A stretch of 64,000 bases of DNA from Acidiphilium acidophilum (GTDB taxonomy: Bacteria; Pseudomonadota; Alphaproteobacteria; Acetobacterales; Acetobacteraceae). Of the stretch, positions 33,378-42,924 are shown piece by piece. The notes beneath the pieces were generated by a model. The model searched no databases. It was given only the letters and a program-made list of their open reading frames with translations, and was not told the origin of the DNA. A program made the translations under genes and the position numbers. Where the stretch lies: positions 1,223,501 to 1,287,500 of the forward strand of contig NZ_JAWXYB010000018.1 of assembly GCF_033842475.1 (NCBI RefSeq), read 5' to 3'. Numbering within the stretch: position 1 is the first letter of the stretch; the number at the start of each line of letters is the position of its first letter.

Positions 33378-34118
33378 TCAGGCGGTGCGCAACAGGCTGG
33401 CCCCGTTGGATGTCAGCCAGTTCGTTGCCTCTTCGCGATATATTGTCAGCTCCTCGGTCAGTTTCCAGAAGGGGAGCGCATGATTCATGTATCGCAGGTG
33501 AGCGACCTCATGAGCGATCACGTAATCCTGAACAAACTCGGGTGCCATGATCAGCCGCCAGGAGAACATCAATACGCCGTTGGCGGTGCAACTTCCCCAT
33601 CGCGAACGCGTGTCCTTGACCTTGACCTGCCGCGGGCGTTGGGAAATCTGTTCGGCTTTCATCGATGCGAGGTGTGTGAACCGTTCTGTCGCCAGAATGT
33701 GCAAGGCATCCCGCACCCGCCGTGCATGAAACTCGGGCTGCCCCGAGACCCGGATGCGACGGTCGCGGATCGTCGCCCTGCCGCGATGAGCCGGATCGTA
33801 CTCGATCAAATGCGGTTCACCGCACACCGGAATGCTGTTGCCCGCCGCCATCACGATGGGGGTCGGCAGGTTGGACAAACGCTCTGCCACCCATTCCTCG
33901 TGGGTACGAAGCAAAGCCAGCCCGGCGCGACGCGAACCACGAACGGGCAAAGTGATCACGATGGTTCCCGCCTGCGGATCGACCCTCAGCGCCACCCGCC
34001 GCGCGCGCGAACTGCGACGCCAGCAGACCGAGGCCGTGACTCCCGCCACGATCACGGTCTCGTCGATACTGCACGCGGATCTCACCGCGCGGATCTGCCC
34101 GGCCATTGTGACGGCCAT
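33378..34118 (-). CDS. YgjP-like M48 family metallopeptidase
   Basis: About 246 residues. The hallmark region has TRSRWGSCTANGVLMFSWRLIMAP followed by the zinc site VIAHEVAHLRYMNHALPFWKL (HExxH). Members are putative soluble metalloproteases of unknown substrate. The start is uncertain (34118 or 34106); both overlap the 3' end of the YcgN-like gene upstream, implying coupling. Confidence 0.83.
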   Translation of the reverse strand: MAVTMAGQIRAVRSACSIDETVIVAGVTASVCWRRSSRARRVALRVDPQAGTIVITLPVRGSRRAGLALLRTHEEWVAERLSNLPTPIVMAAGNSIPVCGEPHLIEYDPAHRGRATIRDRRIRVSGQPEFHARRVRDALHILATERFTHLASMKAEQISQRPRQVKVKDTRSRWGSCTANGVLMFSWRLIMAPEFVQDYVIAHEVAHLRYMNHALPFWKLTEELTIYREEATNWLTSNGASLLRTA

Positions 34119-34549
34119 GTCACGATGTGATGCTCCAAGGGACCAGCATCGACCTCGCTGATGATACGTCCCGCCGCCGAGGCACCGGCAAGCCGCGTCG
34201 TGTCGGGATTTCCGGTCACCAGCGGATGCCACGCGGGCAGATCGCGATGCTCGGCCACGAGGCGATAGGCGCATGAAGGCGGCAGCCAATCAATCTCGGC
34301 GAGAGCGTCCGGCGTGAGACTGATGCAATCCGGCACCTCCCGGGCTCGATTGGGGTAGTCCTTGCAGGCACAGGTCGTGATGTCGAGCATACGGCACGAC
34401 ACGTTGGTGTATTCGAGAGCGTCGGTCTCCTCGTCCCTCAGTTTGTGAAGGCAGCATCGCCCACAGCCGTCGCAAAGCGATTCCCATTCGGCGGTCGTCA
34501 TGTCCTGCAGGCGTTTCGTGCGCCAGAAAGGGGATGCCGGCTGTGGCAT
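34082..34549 (-). CDS. YcgN family cysteine cluster protein (UPF0260)
   Basis: 155 residues. The N-terminal cysteine cluster LCDGCGRCCLHKL, and further cysteines in VSCRMLDITTCACKDYPNR and DCISLTPD, suggest metal or Fe-S binding. WLPPSCAYRLVAEHRDLPAWHPLVTG is strongly conserved in the family. Function unknown. Confidence 0.9.
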   Translation of the reverse strand: MPQPASPFWRTKRLQDMTTAEWESLCDGCGRCCLHKLRDEETDALEYTNVSCRMLDITTCACKDYPNRAREVPDCISLTPDALAEIDWLPPSCAYRLVAEHRDLPAWHPLVTGNPDTTRLAGASAAGRIISEVDAGPLEHHIVTWPSQWPGRSAR

Positions 34550-34588
34550 GATAAGGAACAGTGCCTTTCACAAACCCGGGGATACGAT

Positions 34589-35335
34589 TTAGCCGCCGAA
34601 TTTCGCCAACATGGCACGAAGCGGATTGGCCCCGGCGTTGTTGGCATTCATCGTGACCACGATCTGGCGCGGATCGATGATCTGACCGTAATATTGCTGA
34701 TCGAGGGCCGAGTCGTTCGAAAAGACCGATCCCGAAAGTGAAATCCCGCCGTACAATCCCCTTGCCTTGGCGAAGGTGATGATGTCGGCACCCAGCGCGG
34801 TCCCGGTGGACCCGCCAACGCCCGCGCCGATCGTTGCGACCGAAATCCCGGCATCGGCGCCAATCTTGAACTGGCTGTTCAGAAAGGCGGTCAATGCCGT
34901 GTCGTTCATGAGCATCATGATCACTTCGGCGTCCTGCACACCGATCTGCAGGCCGAAGCTTCCGCTGCCCATCGTGTAGAATGCGGGGTCCGACCACGAG
35001 CCGGTTGCCGCCCGCGACACGAGAACGCACTGGCCACCCTCGCCCCCGATAAAGAAGCCGGCCTTGAAAATGCGGGGGCAAACCACGACGGCCTTGGCGC
35101 GCCGCAGGAACTGGGTGGCCTGATTGGCTTGCGACGAGCCATTGCCGAGCATCGTTTCAACGGTGAGCGTCGACCGATCGACCAACTCCTGAGCCGCGTT
35201 GGACGTATCGGTATTGCCGGCACAGGCGGAAAGCGGTGCCACCAGACTCAACCCGACGATGCCGATCCATGGCCATGACCGTGCGCGGTTCGATCGGGGC
35301 CGGCCTGCAACCGGGATAGGGTCGATTATCGCCAT
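34589..35335 (-). CDS. SYLF/Ysc84-type lipid-binding lipoprotein
   Basis: 248 residues. A long N-region and hydrophobic stretch end in a lipobox-like LSAC (Cys near 38). The SYLF core follows: FLRRAKAVVVCPRIFKAGFFIGGEGGQCVLVSR...GSGSFGLQIGVQDAEVIMMLMN...AKARGLYGGISLSGS. Eukaryotic SYLF domains bind phosphoinositides; in bacteria such exported proteins are of unknown role. ATG at 35335 with AGGGAG seven bases upstream. Divergent from rarA. Confidence 0.85.
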   Translation of the reverse strand: MAIIDPIPVAGRPRSNRARSWPWIGIVGLSLVAPLSACAGNTDTSNAAQELVDRSTLTVETMLGNGSSQANQATQFLRRAKAVVVCPRIFKAGFFIGGEGGQCVLVSRAATGSWSDPAFYTMGSGSFGLQIGVQDAEVIMMLMNDTALTAFLNSQFKIGADAGISVATIGAGVGGSTGTALGADIITFAKARGLYGGISLSGSVFSNDSALDQQYYGQIIDPRQIVVTMNANNAGANPLRAMLAKFGG

Positions 35336-35454
35336 AGCGGAACTCCCTGGGCTTTGTTGATGGCTCATATAGTGGTTATAGGATGACGCGGATCAAATGC
35401 ATATTTTTCATTCATATGCGGGCTGCTGAACCCATCATGTCCATCCGGTCCTTT

Positions 35455-35486
35455 CCGATTGGCAACCGTCCACCCGTGCCAATCGG
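35455..35486. promoter_or_regulatory. perfect 10-bp inverted repeat upstream of rarA
   Basis: CCGATTGGCA and TGCCAATCGG, separated by 12 bases, end 24 bases before the rarA ATG. It may be an operator or a leader hairpin. A possible promoter (TTGTTG-N17-TATAGG, 35354-35382) lies about 70 bases upstream of it. Confidence 0.5.
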
Positions 35487-35510
35487 CAGCATCTGCCCTA
35501 TAGTGGCGGG

Positions 35511-36839
35511 ATGCCCCGCCAGTCTCCCTCCACCGACGATCTGTTCGGCGAAACGCTGCCTCCTGCGGGGCGGGGCGGTGCCGCACCCATGGCGGAGGCG
35601 CTGCGGCCACACGCGTTGAGCGCGGTTGTCGGGCAGGACCATCTGGTCGGCCCGGCGGGTAGCCTGACGCGGATGCTCGAGCGCGGATCGCTCGCCTCGC
35701 TCATTCTGTGGGGACCGCCCGGGGTCGGCAAAACCACCATCGCGCGGTTGCTGGCGGATCGCGCTGGTCTGATCTTCGTGCAGATCTCGGCGGTGTTTTC
35801 CGGCGTCGCCGATCTCAAACGCGTGTTCGAGGAGGCGACGCGCCGGCGCCGCACCGGAGATCGCACGCTGTTGTTCGTCGATGAAATCCATCGATTCAAC
35901 CGGGCACAGCAGGACGGGTTTCTGCCCGTGGTCGAGGATGGCACGATCACGCTGGTCGGCGCGACCACCGAGAACCCCTCGTTCGAACTCAATGGGGCCT
36001 TGCTCTCGCGCTGCCAGGTCCTGGTGCTGAAGCGCCTCGATGATGCGGCACTCGAACTCCTTCTGGCGCGAGCCGAGGCTGGGGCCGGCACCAGCCTGCC
36101 GCTCAGCCCGGCCGCCCGCGCCAGTCTGCGCGCGATGGCCGATGGCGATGGGCGGGCAATCCTGAACATGGCGGAACAGGTCTTCGCCGCCCGGGCCACG
36201 GTCCCGCTCGATGAAGCGGCGCTGACCGATCTCGTGGCCCGTCGCGCGGCCTTGTACGATCGTGATCGCGAGGAACATTACAACCTGATCTCGGCGCTGC
36301 ATAAATCGATGCGCGGCTCCGACCCCGATGCCGCCCTTTATTGGCTGGCACGGATGCTGGTCGGCGGTGAGGATGCCCGCTACATCGCCCGCCGGCTGAC
36401 CCGCTTCGCCGTCGAGGATATCGGCCTCGCCGATCCCGCGGCGCTCACCCAGTCGATCGCGGCGTGGGAAGCCTATGAGCGGCTCGGCAGCCCGGAGGGC
36501 GATCTCGCAATCGCGCAACTCGTGCTGTATCTCGCCACCGCGCCCAAATCCAACGCCGGCTACCGGGCGTTCGGCGCGGCGAAACGCGCGGCGCAGGGCA
36601 CCGGCAGCCTGCCGCCCCCCGCGCATATCCTGAACGCGCCGACCAAATTGATGAAAGATCTCGGCTACGGGACCGGCTATGCCTACGATCACGATACCCA
36701 GGATGCTTTCTCGGGCCAGAACTACTTCCCCGATGGTATCGAGCGCACGCAATTCTATCGTCCGCAGGGCCGTGGTCACGAGCACGAAATCAAGCGCCGG
36801 CTGGACCATTGGAGCAAGTTGCGCGAAGAGCGGGCATGA
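35511..36839 (+). CDS. rarA: replication-associated recombination protein A (RarA/MgsA)
   Basis: 442-residue AAA+ ATPase acting at stalled forks. Walker A GPPGVGKTT, Walker B TLLFVDEIHRFNRAQQD, sensor 1 VGATTENPSFELN and the C-terminal tetramerisation domain (DPDAALYWLARMLVGGEDARYIARRL; GYGTGYAYDHD) are all present. Length is normal. Overlaps the following pseudouridine synthase gene by ATGA. Confidence 0.95.
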   Translation: MPRQSPSTDDLFGETLPPAGRGGAAPMAEALRPHALSAVVGQDHLVGPAGSLTRMLERGSLASLILWGPPGVGKTTIARLLADRAGLIFVQISAVFSGVADLKRVFEEATRRRRTGDRTLLFVDEIHRFNRAQQDGFLPVVEDGTITLVGATTENPSFELNGALLSRCQVLVLKRLDDAALELLLARAEAGAGTSLPLSPAARASLRAMADGDGRAILNMAEQVFAARATVPLDEAALTDLVARRAALYDRDREEHYNLISALHKSMRGSDPDAALYWLARMLVGGEDARYIARRLTRFAVEDIGLADPAALTQSIAAWEAYERLGSPEGDLAIAQLVLYLATAPKSNAGYRAFGAAKRAAQGTGSLPPPAHILNAPTKLMKDLGYGTGYAYDHDTQDAFSGQNYFPDGIERTQFYRPQGRGHEHEIKRRLDHWSKLREERA

Positions 36840-37822
36840 GTGTTCAAACCATCACCGTCGGACCCGACCAGGCCGATATGCGGCTCGACCGGTTTCTTCG
36901 CCGTCATCATCCGCATCTGACCCAGGGCGCCATCCAGAAATTGTGCCGTACCGGGCAGATCCGCCTCGATGGCAAGCGCATCGAAGCCTCGGTCCATGTC
37001 GCCGAAGGGCAATCCGTGCGTATCCCGCCGCTCCCCGACCCGGCCACCGCGCCCCGCCAGCGCCAGATCGTCGCGATGGATGCGTACGACACCAAGGAGT
37101 TGCTGGCCCGGGTGCTGTATCGCGACGAGGATGTGCTGGTGATCGACAAGCCGGCTGGTCTCGCGACCCAGGGCGGCAAGGGCATCGCGCGGCATCTCGA
37201 TGGCATGCTCGACGCGTTGACGTTCGGCGCGGAAGAGCGCCCCCGCCTGGTCCACCGGCTCGATCGGGATACCTCCGGCGTGCTCATCCTCGCCCGCAAT
37301 GCCTTCGCCGCCGGCAAGCTCGCCGCCGCCTTCCGGGGGCGGGACATGGAAAAAACCTACTGGGCCATCGTGGTGGGTCTGCCGGTACCGCTCGAAGGCC
37401 AGATCGACCTGCCACTTGCCCGTATCGGCGGTTCGCAGGGCGCCCGCACCAAGCCGGTCGGCCGTGATGCCGAAGGCGCGGTCAAGGCCGTCACCGAATA
37501 CCGCACGATTGACAATGCCGGGCGCAAGTTCTCCTGGCTCGAACTTCAGCCGCTGACCGGACGCACCCATCAATTGCGCGCCCATTGTGCCGCGATCAAA
37601 ACGCCGATCCTGGGCGACGCGCCCTATGGCGAGGATCGCGCCTTTGCCGAGGGATTCGCGCGGCAGTTGCATCTCCACGCCCGCAGGTTGGTTCTGCCCC
37701 ATCCGCGGGGTGGAACGCTGAGCGTTGAAGCGGAATTACCCCCCCACATGAAAGCCGCGTTCTCCAGCCTCGGTTTCACCGCGGACCCCGCGAAAGGGGC
37801 GAACAAACACGGGAAATCATGA
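36836..37822 (+). CDS. rluC: RluA-family 23S rRNA pseudouridine synthase
   Basis: 328 residues. An N-terminal S4 RNA-binding domain (MRLDRFLRRHHPHLTQGAIQKLCRTGQIRLDGKR) precedes the catalytic domain with VIDKPAGLATQGG and the catalytic aspartate in VHRLDRDTSGVLI; the C-terminal PLTGRTHQLRAH motif is present. The S4-plus-catalytic architecture fits RluC or RluD; RluC is preferred by overall form, without certainty. Coupled to rarA. Confidence 0.87.
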   Translation: MSVQTITVGPDQADMRLDRFLRRHHPHLTQGAIQKLCRTGQIRLDGKRIEASVHVAEGQSVRIPPLPDPATAPRQRQIVAMDAYDTKELLARVLYRDEDVLVIDKPAGLATQGGKGIARHLDGMLDALTFGAEERPRLVHRLDRDTSGVLILARNAFAAGKLAAAFRGRDMEKTYWAIVVGLPVPLEGQIDLPLARIGGSQGARTKPVGRDAEGAVKAVTEYRTIDNAGRKFSWLELQPLTGRTHQLRAHCAAIKTPILGDAPYGEDRAFAEGFARQLHLHARRLVLPHPRGGTLSVEAELPPHMKAAFSSLGFTADPAKGANKHGKS

Positions 37823-37897
37823 CTATCACGGGATCGTGAGGGTCTCGTTACGGCTTCGGCGTGGTCCGATTCCAATTTATGCGCCATTTCAGGACTG

Positions 37898-39796
37898 ATG
37901 AATGGTCGGTCGCAGCGCAGGTTTGCCACTCCGGGCAAGCATATCGGAACATTCGTGGGCACCGCGTTGCTCATCGGCATGGGCATCCCGGTCGCGCACG
38001 CGGCCGATCCGCAGCCCTACAAGGTGACGTTCAAGCCGAGCGGAGACAAATCGCTCGATAAATTGATCAAGGCGACCTCCAGCCTCGAAACCCTCCGCAA
38101 GAAGCTGAAAATCGGGCCGTTCGCGCTGATTGGCCGCGCCGGGGCCGACCAGAAGAAATTCGTCACGGTGATGGAGAGCGAAGGTTACGATTCCGGTGCG
38201 GCCCATGTCACGATCGACGGGCATGCGTTGAACGACCCCGCTTTGCCTCGTCTGTTGCGTCGGGCGCCTGCGTCGCCGCCGGCTAGCATCGTCGTCACGC
38301 TCGACAAGGGGCCGCTCTATCGTATCAGCAGCATTGAAACGCCGGGCCTGACCGACCCCGCCGCGCTCAAGGCGCTCGACATCAAGGTGGGTGCCCCGGC
38401 CAAGGCAGCCCCGGTCATCGGTGCCGCCGCCAAGCTTGAAACGCAGTTGCGCAACGACGGTTACGCCTTCGCCAAAGTGTCCGATCCGATCGCGATCGCC
38501 GATACCGTGCGCCATACCCTCGCCATCAAATACCCTGTCACCATGGGCGCTCATGTCGCGGTGGGCAGCATCACCTTCACCGGGATGCAGAAAATGAATG
38601 GCCGCTTCATGGCGCGCCACATCAAACTCCGGCCCGGTCAGCCCTACAGTGAAACCGCCCTGAACGATGCACGTAACAGCCTGCTCGGCCTCGGCGTGTT
38701 TTCCTCCGTCTCGACCCATACCGCGGATGCGCCCAATCCCCCCGGACAGGTTCCGGTCACGTTTCTGGTCAAGGAGCAGAAGCTGCACGCGGTTACCATC
38801 GGCGCGTCCTATTCGACCGATCTCGGGATCGATGCCGATGTTTCGTGGATGGATCGCGATCTGTTCGGCGAGGCACAGAACCTGACCTTCTCGTTGGGGG
38901 CGACAGGGATCGGCGGGACCGGATCGACCCAAGACGCCACCTACGGCAAGCATAATTATGTCATCAAACCGGGCTACGACGCCAAGGCGATCTACAAGGT
39001 GCCTGATTTCCTCACGCGCAAACAGTCGATCACCGCAACGATCGAGGCGTTGAAGGAATACCTCCCTGCCTACTCCCGCACGGCCGAACTCGGTGGCGCG
39101 GAGGTCACCCGTATCCTGACCAAACATCTGTCGGTCGATTACGGGGCCGGGTTCATCTTCGAAAAGGTCGATCAGGAAGGGGTGAGCCGGAGCTACCGCC
39201 TCGGTCAGATCCCGCTGACCCTGCGCTACGATACCGCGAACTCGTTGCTGAACCCGACCAGGGGCGTGAAAGTGTCGTTGCACGTCACACCCACCGTGGC
39301 TCTGGGTGCCGGATCGACCGCCTTCACCATCACCGAACTGATCGGCAACACCTACATCAACCTTGAGGCGCCCGGGCGCGGCGTGTTGGCGCTCCGGGGC
39401 CTGGTGGGGCGGATTTTCGGGGCCAGTCAGTTCCAGATCCCGCCCGATCAGCGTTTCTACGCGGGTGGCACCGGCACCGTGCGCGGCTTCACCTATCAGA
39501 CCGTCGGGCCCTTATTCTACGATGGCATCCCCGAAGGCGGCACGGCCATCGATGCCGTCGAAACCGAATTCCGCCAGCGGATCGGCAAGCATTTCGGCAT
39601 CGCACCGTTCATCGATGCGGGGCAGGTATCCGCCACCGGCACGCCTTTCACCGGCACCCTGCGCGTCGGCGTGGGGCTTGGCTTCCTCTATTACACCGGC
39701 ATCGGCCCGATCCGCGTCGATGTCGGCGTCCCGGTAAACCGGCCCCCCGGTGGGGCTTCGGTAGCGGTGTATATCGGTCTGGGGCAGGCGTTCTGA
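37898..39796 (+). CDS. tamA: outer membrane translocation and assembly module protein TamA (BamA/TamA family)
   Basis: 632 residues. A signal peptide (IGTFVGTALLIGMGIPVAHA) is followed by POTRA-like domains (to about residue 290; e.g. SITFTGMQKMNGRFMARHIKLRPGQPYSE) and a C-terminal 16-strand beta-barrel (Omp85/BamA type) with YAGGTGTVRGFTYQTVGP and the closing IGPIRVDVGVPVNRP. TamA pairs with inner-membrane-anchored TamB to move lipids and proteins to the outer membrane. Its stop overlaps the tamB start (TGATG). tamA is intact while its partner is broken here. Confidence 0.92.
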   Translation: MNGRSQRRFATPGKHIGTFVGTALLIGMGIPVAHAADPQPYKVTFKPSGDKSLDKLIKATSSLETLRKKLKIGPFALIGRAGADQKKFVTVMESEGYDSGAAHVTIDGHALNDPALPRLLRRAPASPPASIVVTLDKGPLYRISSIETPGLTDPAALKALDIKVGAPAKAAPVIGAAAKLETQLRNDGYAFAKVSDPIAIADTVRHTLAIKYPVTMGAHVAVGSITFTGMQKMNGRFMARHIKLRPGQPYSETALNDARNSLLGLGVFSSVSTHTADAPNPPGQVPVTFLVKEQKLHAVTIGASYSTDLGIDADVSWMDRDLFGEAQNLTFSLGATGIGGTGSTQDATYGKHNYVIKPGYDAKAIYKVPDFLTRKQSITATIEALKEYLPAYSRTAELGGAEVTRILTKHLSVDYGAGFIFEKVDQEGVSRSYRLGQIPLTLRYDTANSLLNPTRGVKVSLHVTPTVALGAGSTAFTITELIGNTYINLEAPGRGVLALRGLVGRIFGASQFQIPPDQRFYAGGTGTVRGFTYQTVGPLFYDGIPEGGTAIDAVETEFRQRIGKHFGIAPFIDAGQVSATGTPFTGTLRVGVGLGFLYYTGIGPIRVDVGVPVNRPPGGASVAVYIGLGQAF

Positions 39797-42700
39797 TGCG
39801 CCGCGCCCTGAAAATCGTCGGCATCATCATCGCGATCCTGATCGCCCTGCCGATCCTCGCCGTGCTCGCGCTCGACATCGCTCTGAACACCGGGGCAGGG
39901 CGGTCGTTCGCCGCACGGGAAATCGACAGTCTGACCGGCGGCGAGGTCAAAATCGCCGGTCTTGCCGGGCATTTCCCCGAATATATCGCCGCACGCAGCA
40001 TCCGCATTTCCGACGCCAGGGGCACGTATCTCACGATTGACGATGTCGTCCTCCGCTGGTCGCCGTTCGCTCTGTTGCACCGGGCGGTCGATGTGCGCGA
40101 TCTTACGGCCAAGCGGATCGACTTCGCCCGTCTTCCTGTGCCTTCGGCCAAAAAGCCGAAAACCAAGTCCTCGTTCAGCCTGCCGGTCCGCTCGGCGATC
40201 ATCGACCATCTGGACATCGCCCGCATCGATCTCGGCAAGCCGGTGATCGGCCATCCGGTCGCGCTGAGCCTCGCAGGTCACGCCGTCGCAACCTCGCTCA
40301 CCCATGTCGCCGTCGCCCTCCGTGCGACCTCGCTCGATCAGCCGGGCCATTACACGATCGACGCGACGGTCGATCCCCGCACGGTCGCCGCCAAAATCGC
40401 GTTGCACGAACCGCAGGGCGGCATGATCGAGACGCTTTCGGGCATCGCCGCAAACAAAGCCCTTGCCGGTCCGCTCGATGTCACCATCGGCCTCGATGGT
40501 CCCCGTCACCACGCGGCACTGACCCTCGTCGCTGCCCTCGGTGCCCTCCACGCCCATGCCGATGGCACCGTTGATCTGTCACGCGTCGCCCCGGCGGCAA
40601 ATGTCACCCTCACCATTCCCGAGATCGCCCCGTATGCCGCGATCGGACACCGCCAGCTCGATGGCAGGAACGTCCTGCATCTGGTCGCGAACAAGAACGG
40701 GAGTGCGACGAACATCCATGTGGACGACGCCATCGAAATCACCAACGGCGCCAAACCCATTCCCACGCTGGTCGGCAAGCGGGCGACCATCGCTGGCGAT
40801 ATCACGCTCGATGACGGCACCACCACCATCCATAGCCTCACGATCGATGCCGCGGCGATCACCGCGCGGCTCGCCGGGATGGTGGATGCCGATACCATCG
40901 CGCTGCACGGCAACCTCACCCAGCCCGATATCACGCTGATCGACCCTCAACTCACCGGCCACGTGACCGAGCATCTCGACCTTCAGGGGCCCCGCACCGA
41001 CCTTACGCTCCACACCCTCATCACCGGCGCCATCACGACGAAGTCGATCCCCTCCGGCCCGTTCAAGGTCGCGATCGCGATGACCCATCTGCCCAGGGCC
41101 CCACGCGGCAGCATCACCGGAAGCGGCTCGCTCGACAATGCGCCGCTCGCGATCGACGCCGATTTCGCGCGCAGCGCCGCCGGTGCCGTCGATGTCGCGC
41201 TCCACGATCTCACCTGGAAATCGCTCACCGGCCACGGCGTCATCACCCGCGCCCCCGGAGCCAAACTGCCTGATGGTCACCTGCACATCGCCATCACCAA
41301 ACTCGCCGATTTCGGCAAATTGCTGAACATCGCACTCGCCGGCTCGATCGATGCCGAGTTCGCCCATGCCTCCGGCAGTCCAGCCACGATCAAACTCACT
41401 GCGGCCAACATCGCCGAAGGGCGTTCCATCGGCCTGACCAACGCGATCATTAATGCAAGTCTCGATCACATCGACTCCGACCCCGCGATCGATGCCAGCG
41501 CCACCATAACGGGCCTCCGCGCCCCGCAAGTGACCGGCAATCTTGCACTCACCGCGAAGGGCACCGAGGCCGCCCTCGGCGTGACCGCCAAAGGCCGGTT
41601 CGCCAACCTCGCGGGCAAACCCGCCAATCTCGCGCTCGCCGGCACGCTCGATGGCAAGGACCGCATCGTTCACCTGGCAAGCCTCACCGCCGCCGCGCGC
41701 GGCGTAACCGCCACTCTGCTCGGCCCGGCCACGATTATCGCCAAACCGGGGTTCGAGGTGCATCACCTTGCCCTCGGCCTCGGTGGTCTTGGCGGCAATG
41801 CCCGCATCACCGCAAATGGCAGCCTTCGCCCCAACCTTGACCTGACTGCCGCAATCCAGAATCTCCCGGCATCGGTCGCCCGTGCCGCCGACCCCAAACT
41901 CGCCGCCCACGGCATGATCGATGCGAACGCGCATATCACCGGCAGCCTCACCGCACCCACCGGCACGGTCAGACTGATCGGGCGCGATCTGGGGGTGGTC
42001 TCCGGCCCCGGCGCGGGTCTGCCGCCTGCCAGCCTCACCGCCAATGAAACCCTGCTTGGTCACGCCATGCGCGGCACCATCGCCGCGACGCTCGGTACCG
42101 CCCGCCTCAACCTCAACGGCACCGCACCGCTTGCCATGACCGGACCGATGGCATTCACCGCCCGCCTTTCGAATGTCTCCGCCACGCTGGTTCACGCGGT
42201 CGACCCGAAACTCGACGCGCGCGGCATCATCAACGCCAACGCCAATCTCTCGGGCACCCCGCGCACACCGCGCGGCACCATCGACCTGACCGCGACCGGG
42301 ATGCGTCTGCTCAATGGCACGACGGCCTCACTTCCGGCCGCCGACCTGACCGCCCATGAAACCCTCAACGCCACATCCGCCCATGGTTCCGCCCATCTCA
42401 CCCTCGGGACGCGGGCTGATTTGAATGTCGATGGCACGGTCCCGCTGACCAAAACCGGTGCGATCGATCTCGCGGTCACCGGCCGGACCGATCTGCGTCT
42501 GGTCGATCCGATCACCGAAGCCCAGGGCACCCGCGTCACCGGCGTCATCACGCCGAACCTGCGCGTCCGCGGTACCGCCGCCGCCCCACGCGCCTCCGGC
42601 AGCATCACCCTCGCCGGGGGCAGTGTGGAAAACGTCACATCCGGCCTCAACCTCACCAAAATCAGCGCCCTGATCACCGCCGCCGGACAGACCGTTACGC

Positions 42701-42912
42701 TCGATCATCTCGACGCCACCGCCAGTCACGGCACGATCACCGGGCACGGAACCATCGGTCTTCAGGCCCCGATGCCGGTCGATATCCGGATCGCCTTCGA
42801 CAATGCCGGTCCGATTTCGAGCGATGTCATCACCGAATCGCTCGGCGGCGCACTCTCGATCACAGGGGCGGTCAAGACCGCCAGATTGAGCAACCTGATG
42901 TCTGGAAAATAG
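39796..42912 (+). pseudogene. tamB: tamB, 5' part, interrupted by IS256-family copy 2
   Basis: 1029 native codons plus nine element-derived residues (RLSNLMSGK) before a stop at 42912. An N-terminal membrane anchor (LKIVGIIIAILIALPILAVLAL) leads into a long periplasmic stretch of beta-taco-type repeats rich in Ala, Thr and Leu; late modules repeat visibly (DPKLAAHGMIDANAHITG, DPKLDARGIINANANLSG). Fused to the fragment after the IS, the intact protein would be 1317 residues, normal for TamB. The lost part contains the conserved C-terminal domain needed to contact TamA, so this truncated product is probably non-functional. Confidence 0.93.
42876..42883. repeat. target site duplication of IS copy 2 (left)
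   Basis: GACCGCCA, repeated at 44237-44244. Its reverse complement differs from the copy 1 duplication at one base. Confidence 0.92.
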
Positions 42913-42924
42913 GGCGAGCGGGGG

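Noticed and set aside
35359-35386. Weak dif-like arrangement near the skew switch (CATA, six bases, TTATA)
   Set aside because: The second arm matches the XerD site at only about five of eleven positions; it is better read as part of a promoter for rarA.
22593-42883. Composite transposon formed by the two IS copies
   Set aside because: The interior is ordinary core genes, and each IS has its own separate 8-bp duplication, so they inserted independently.
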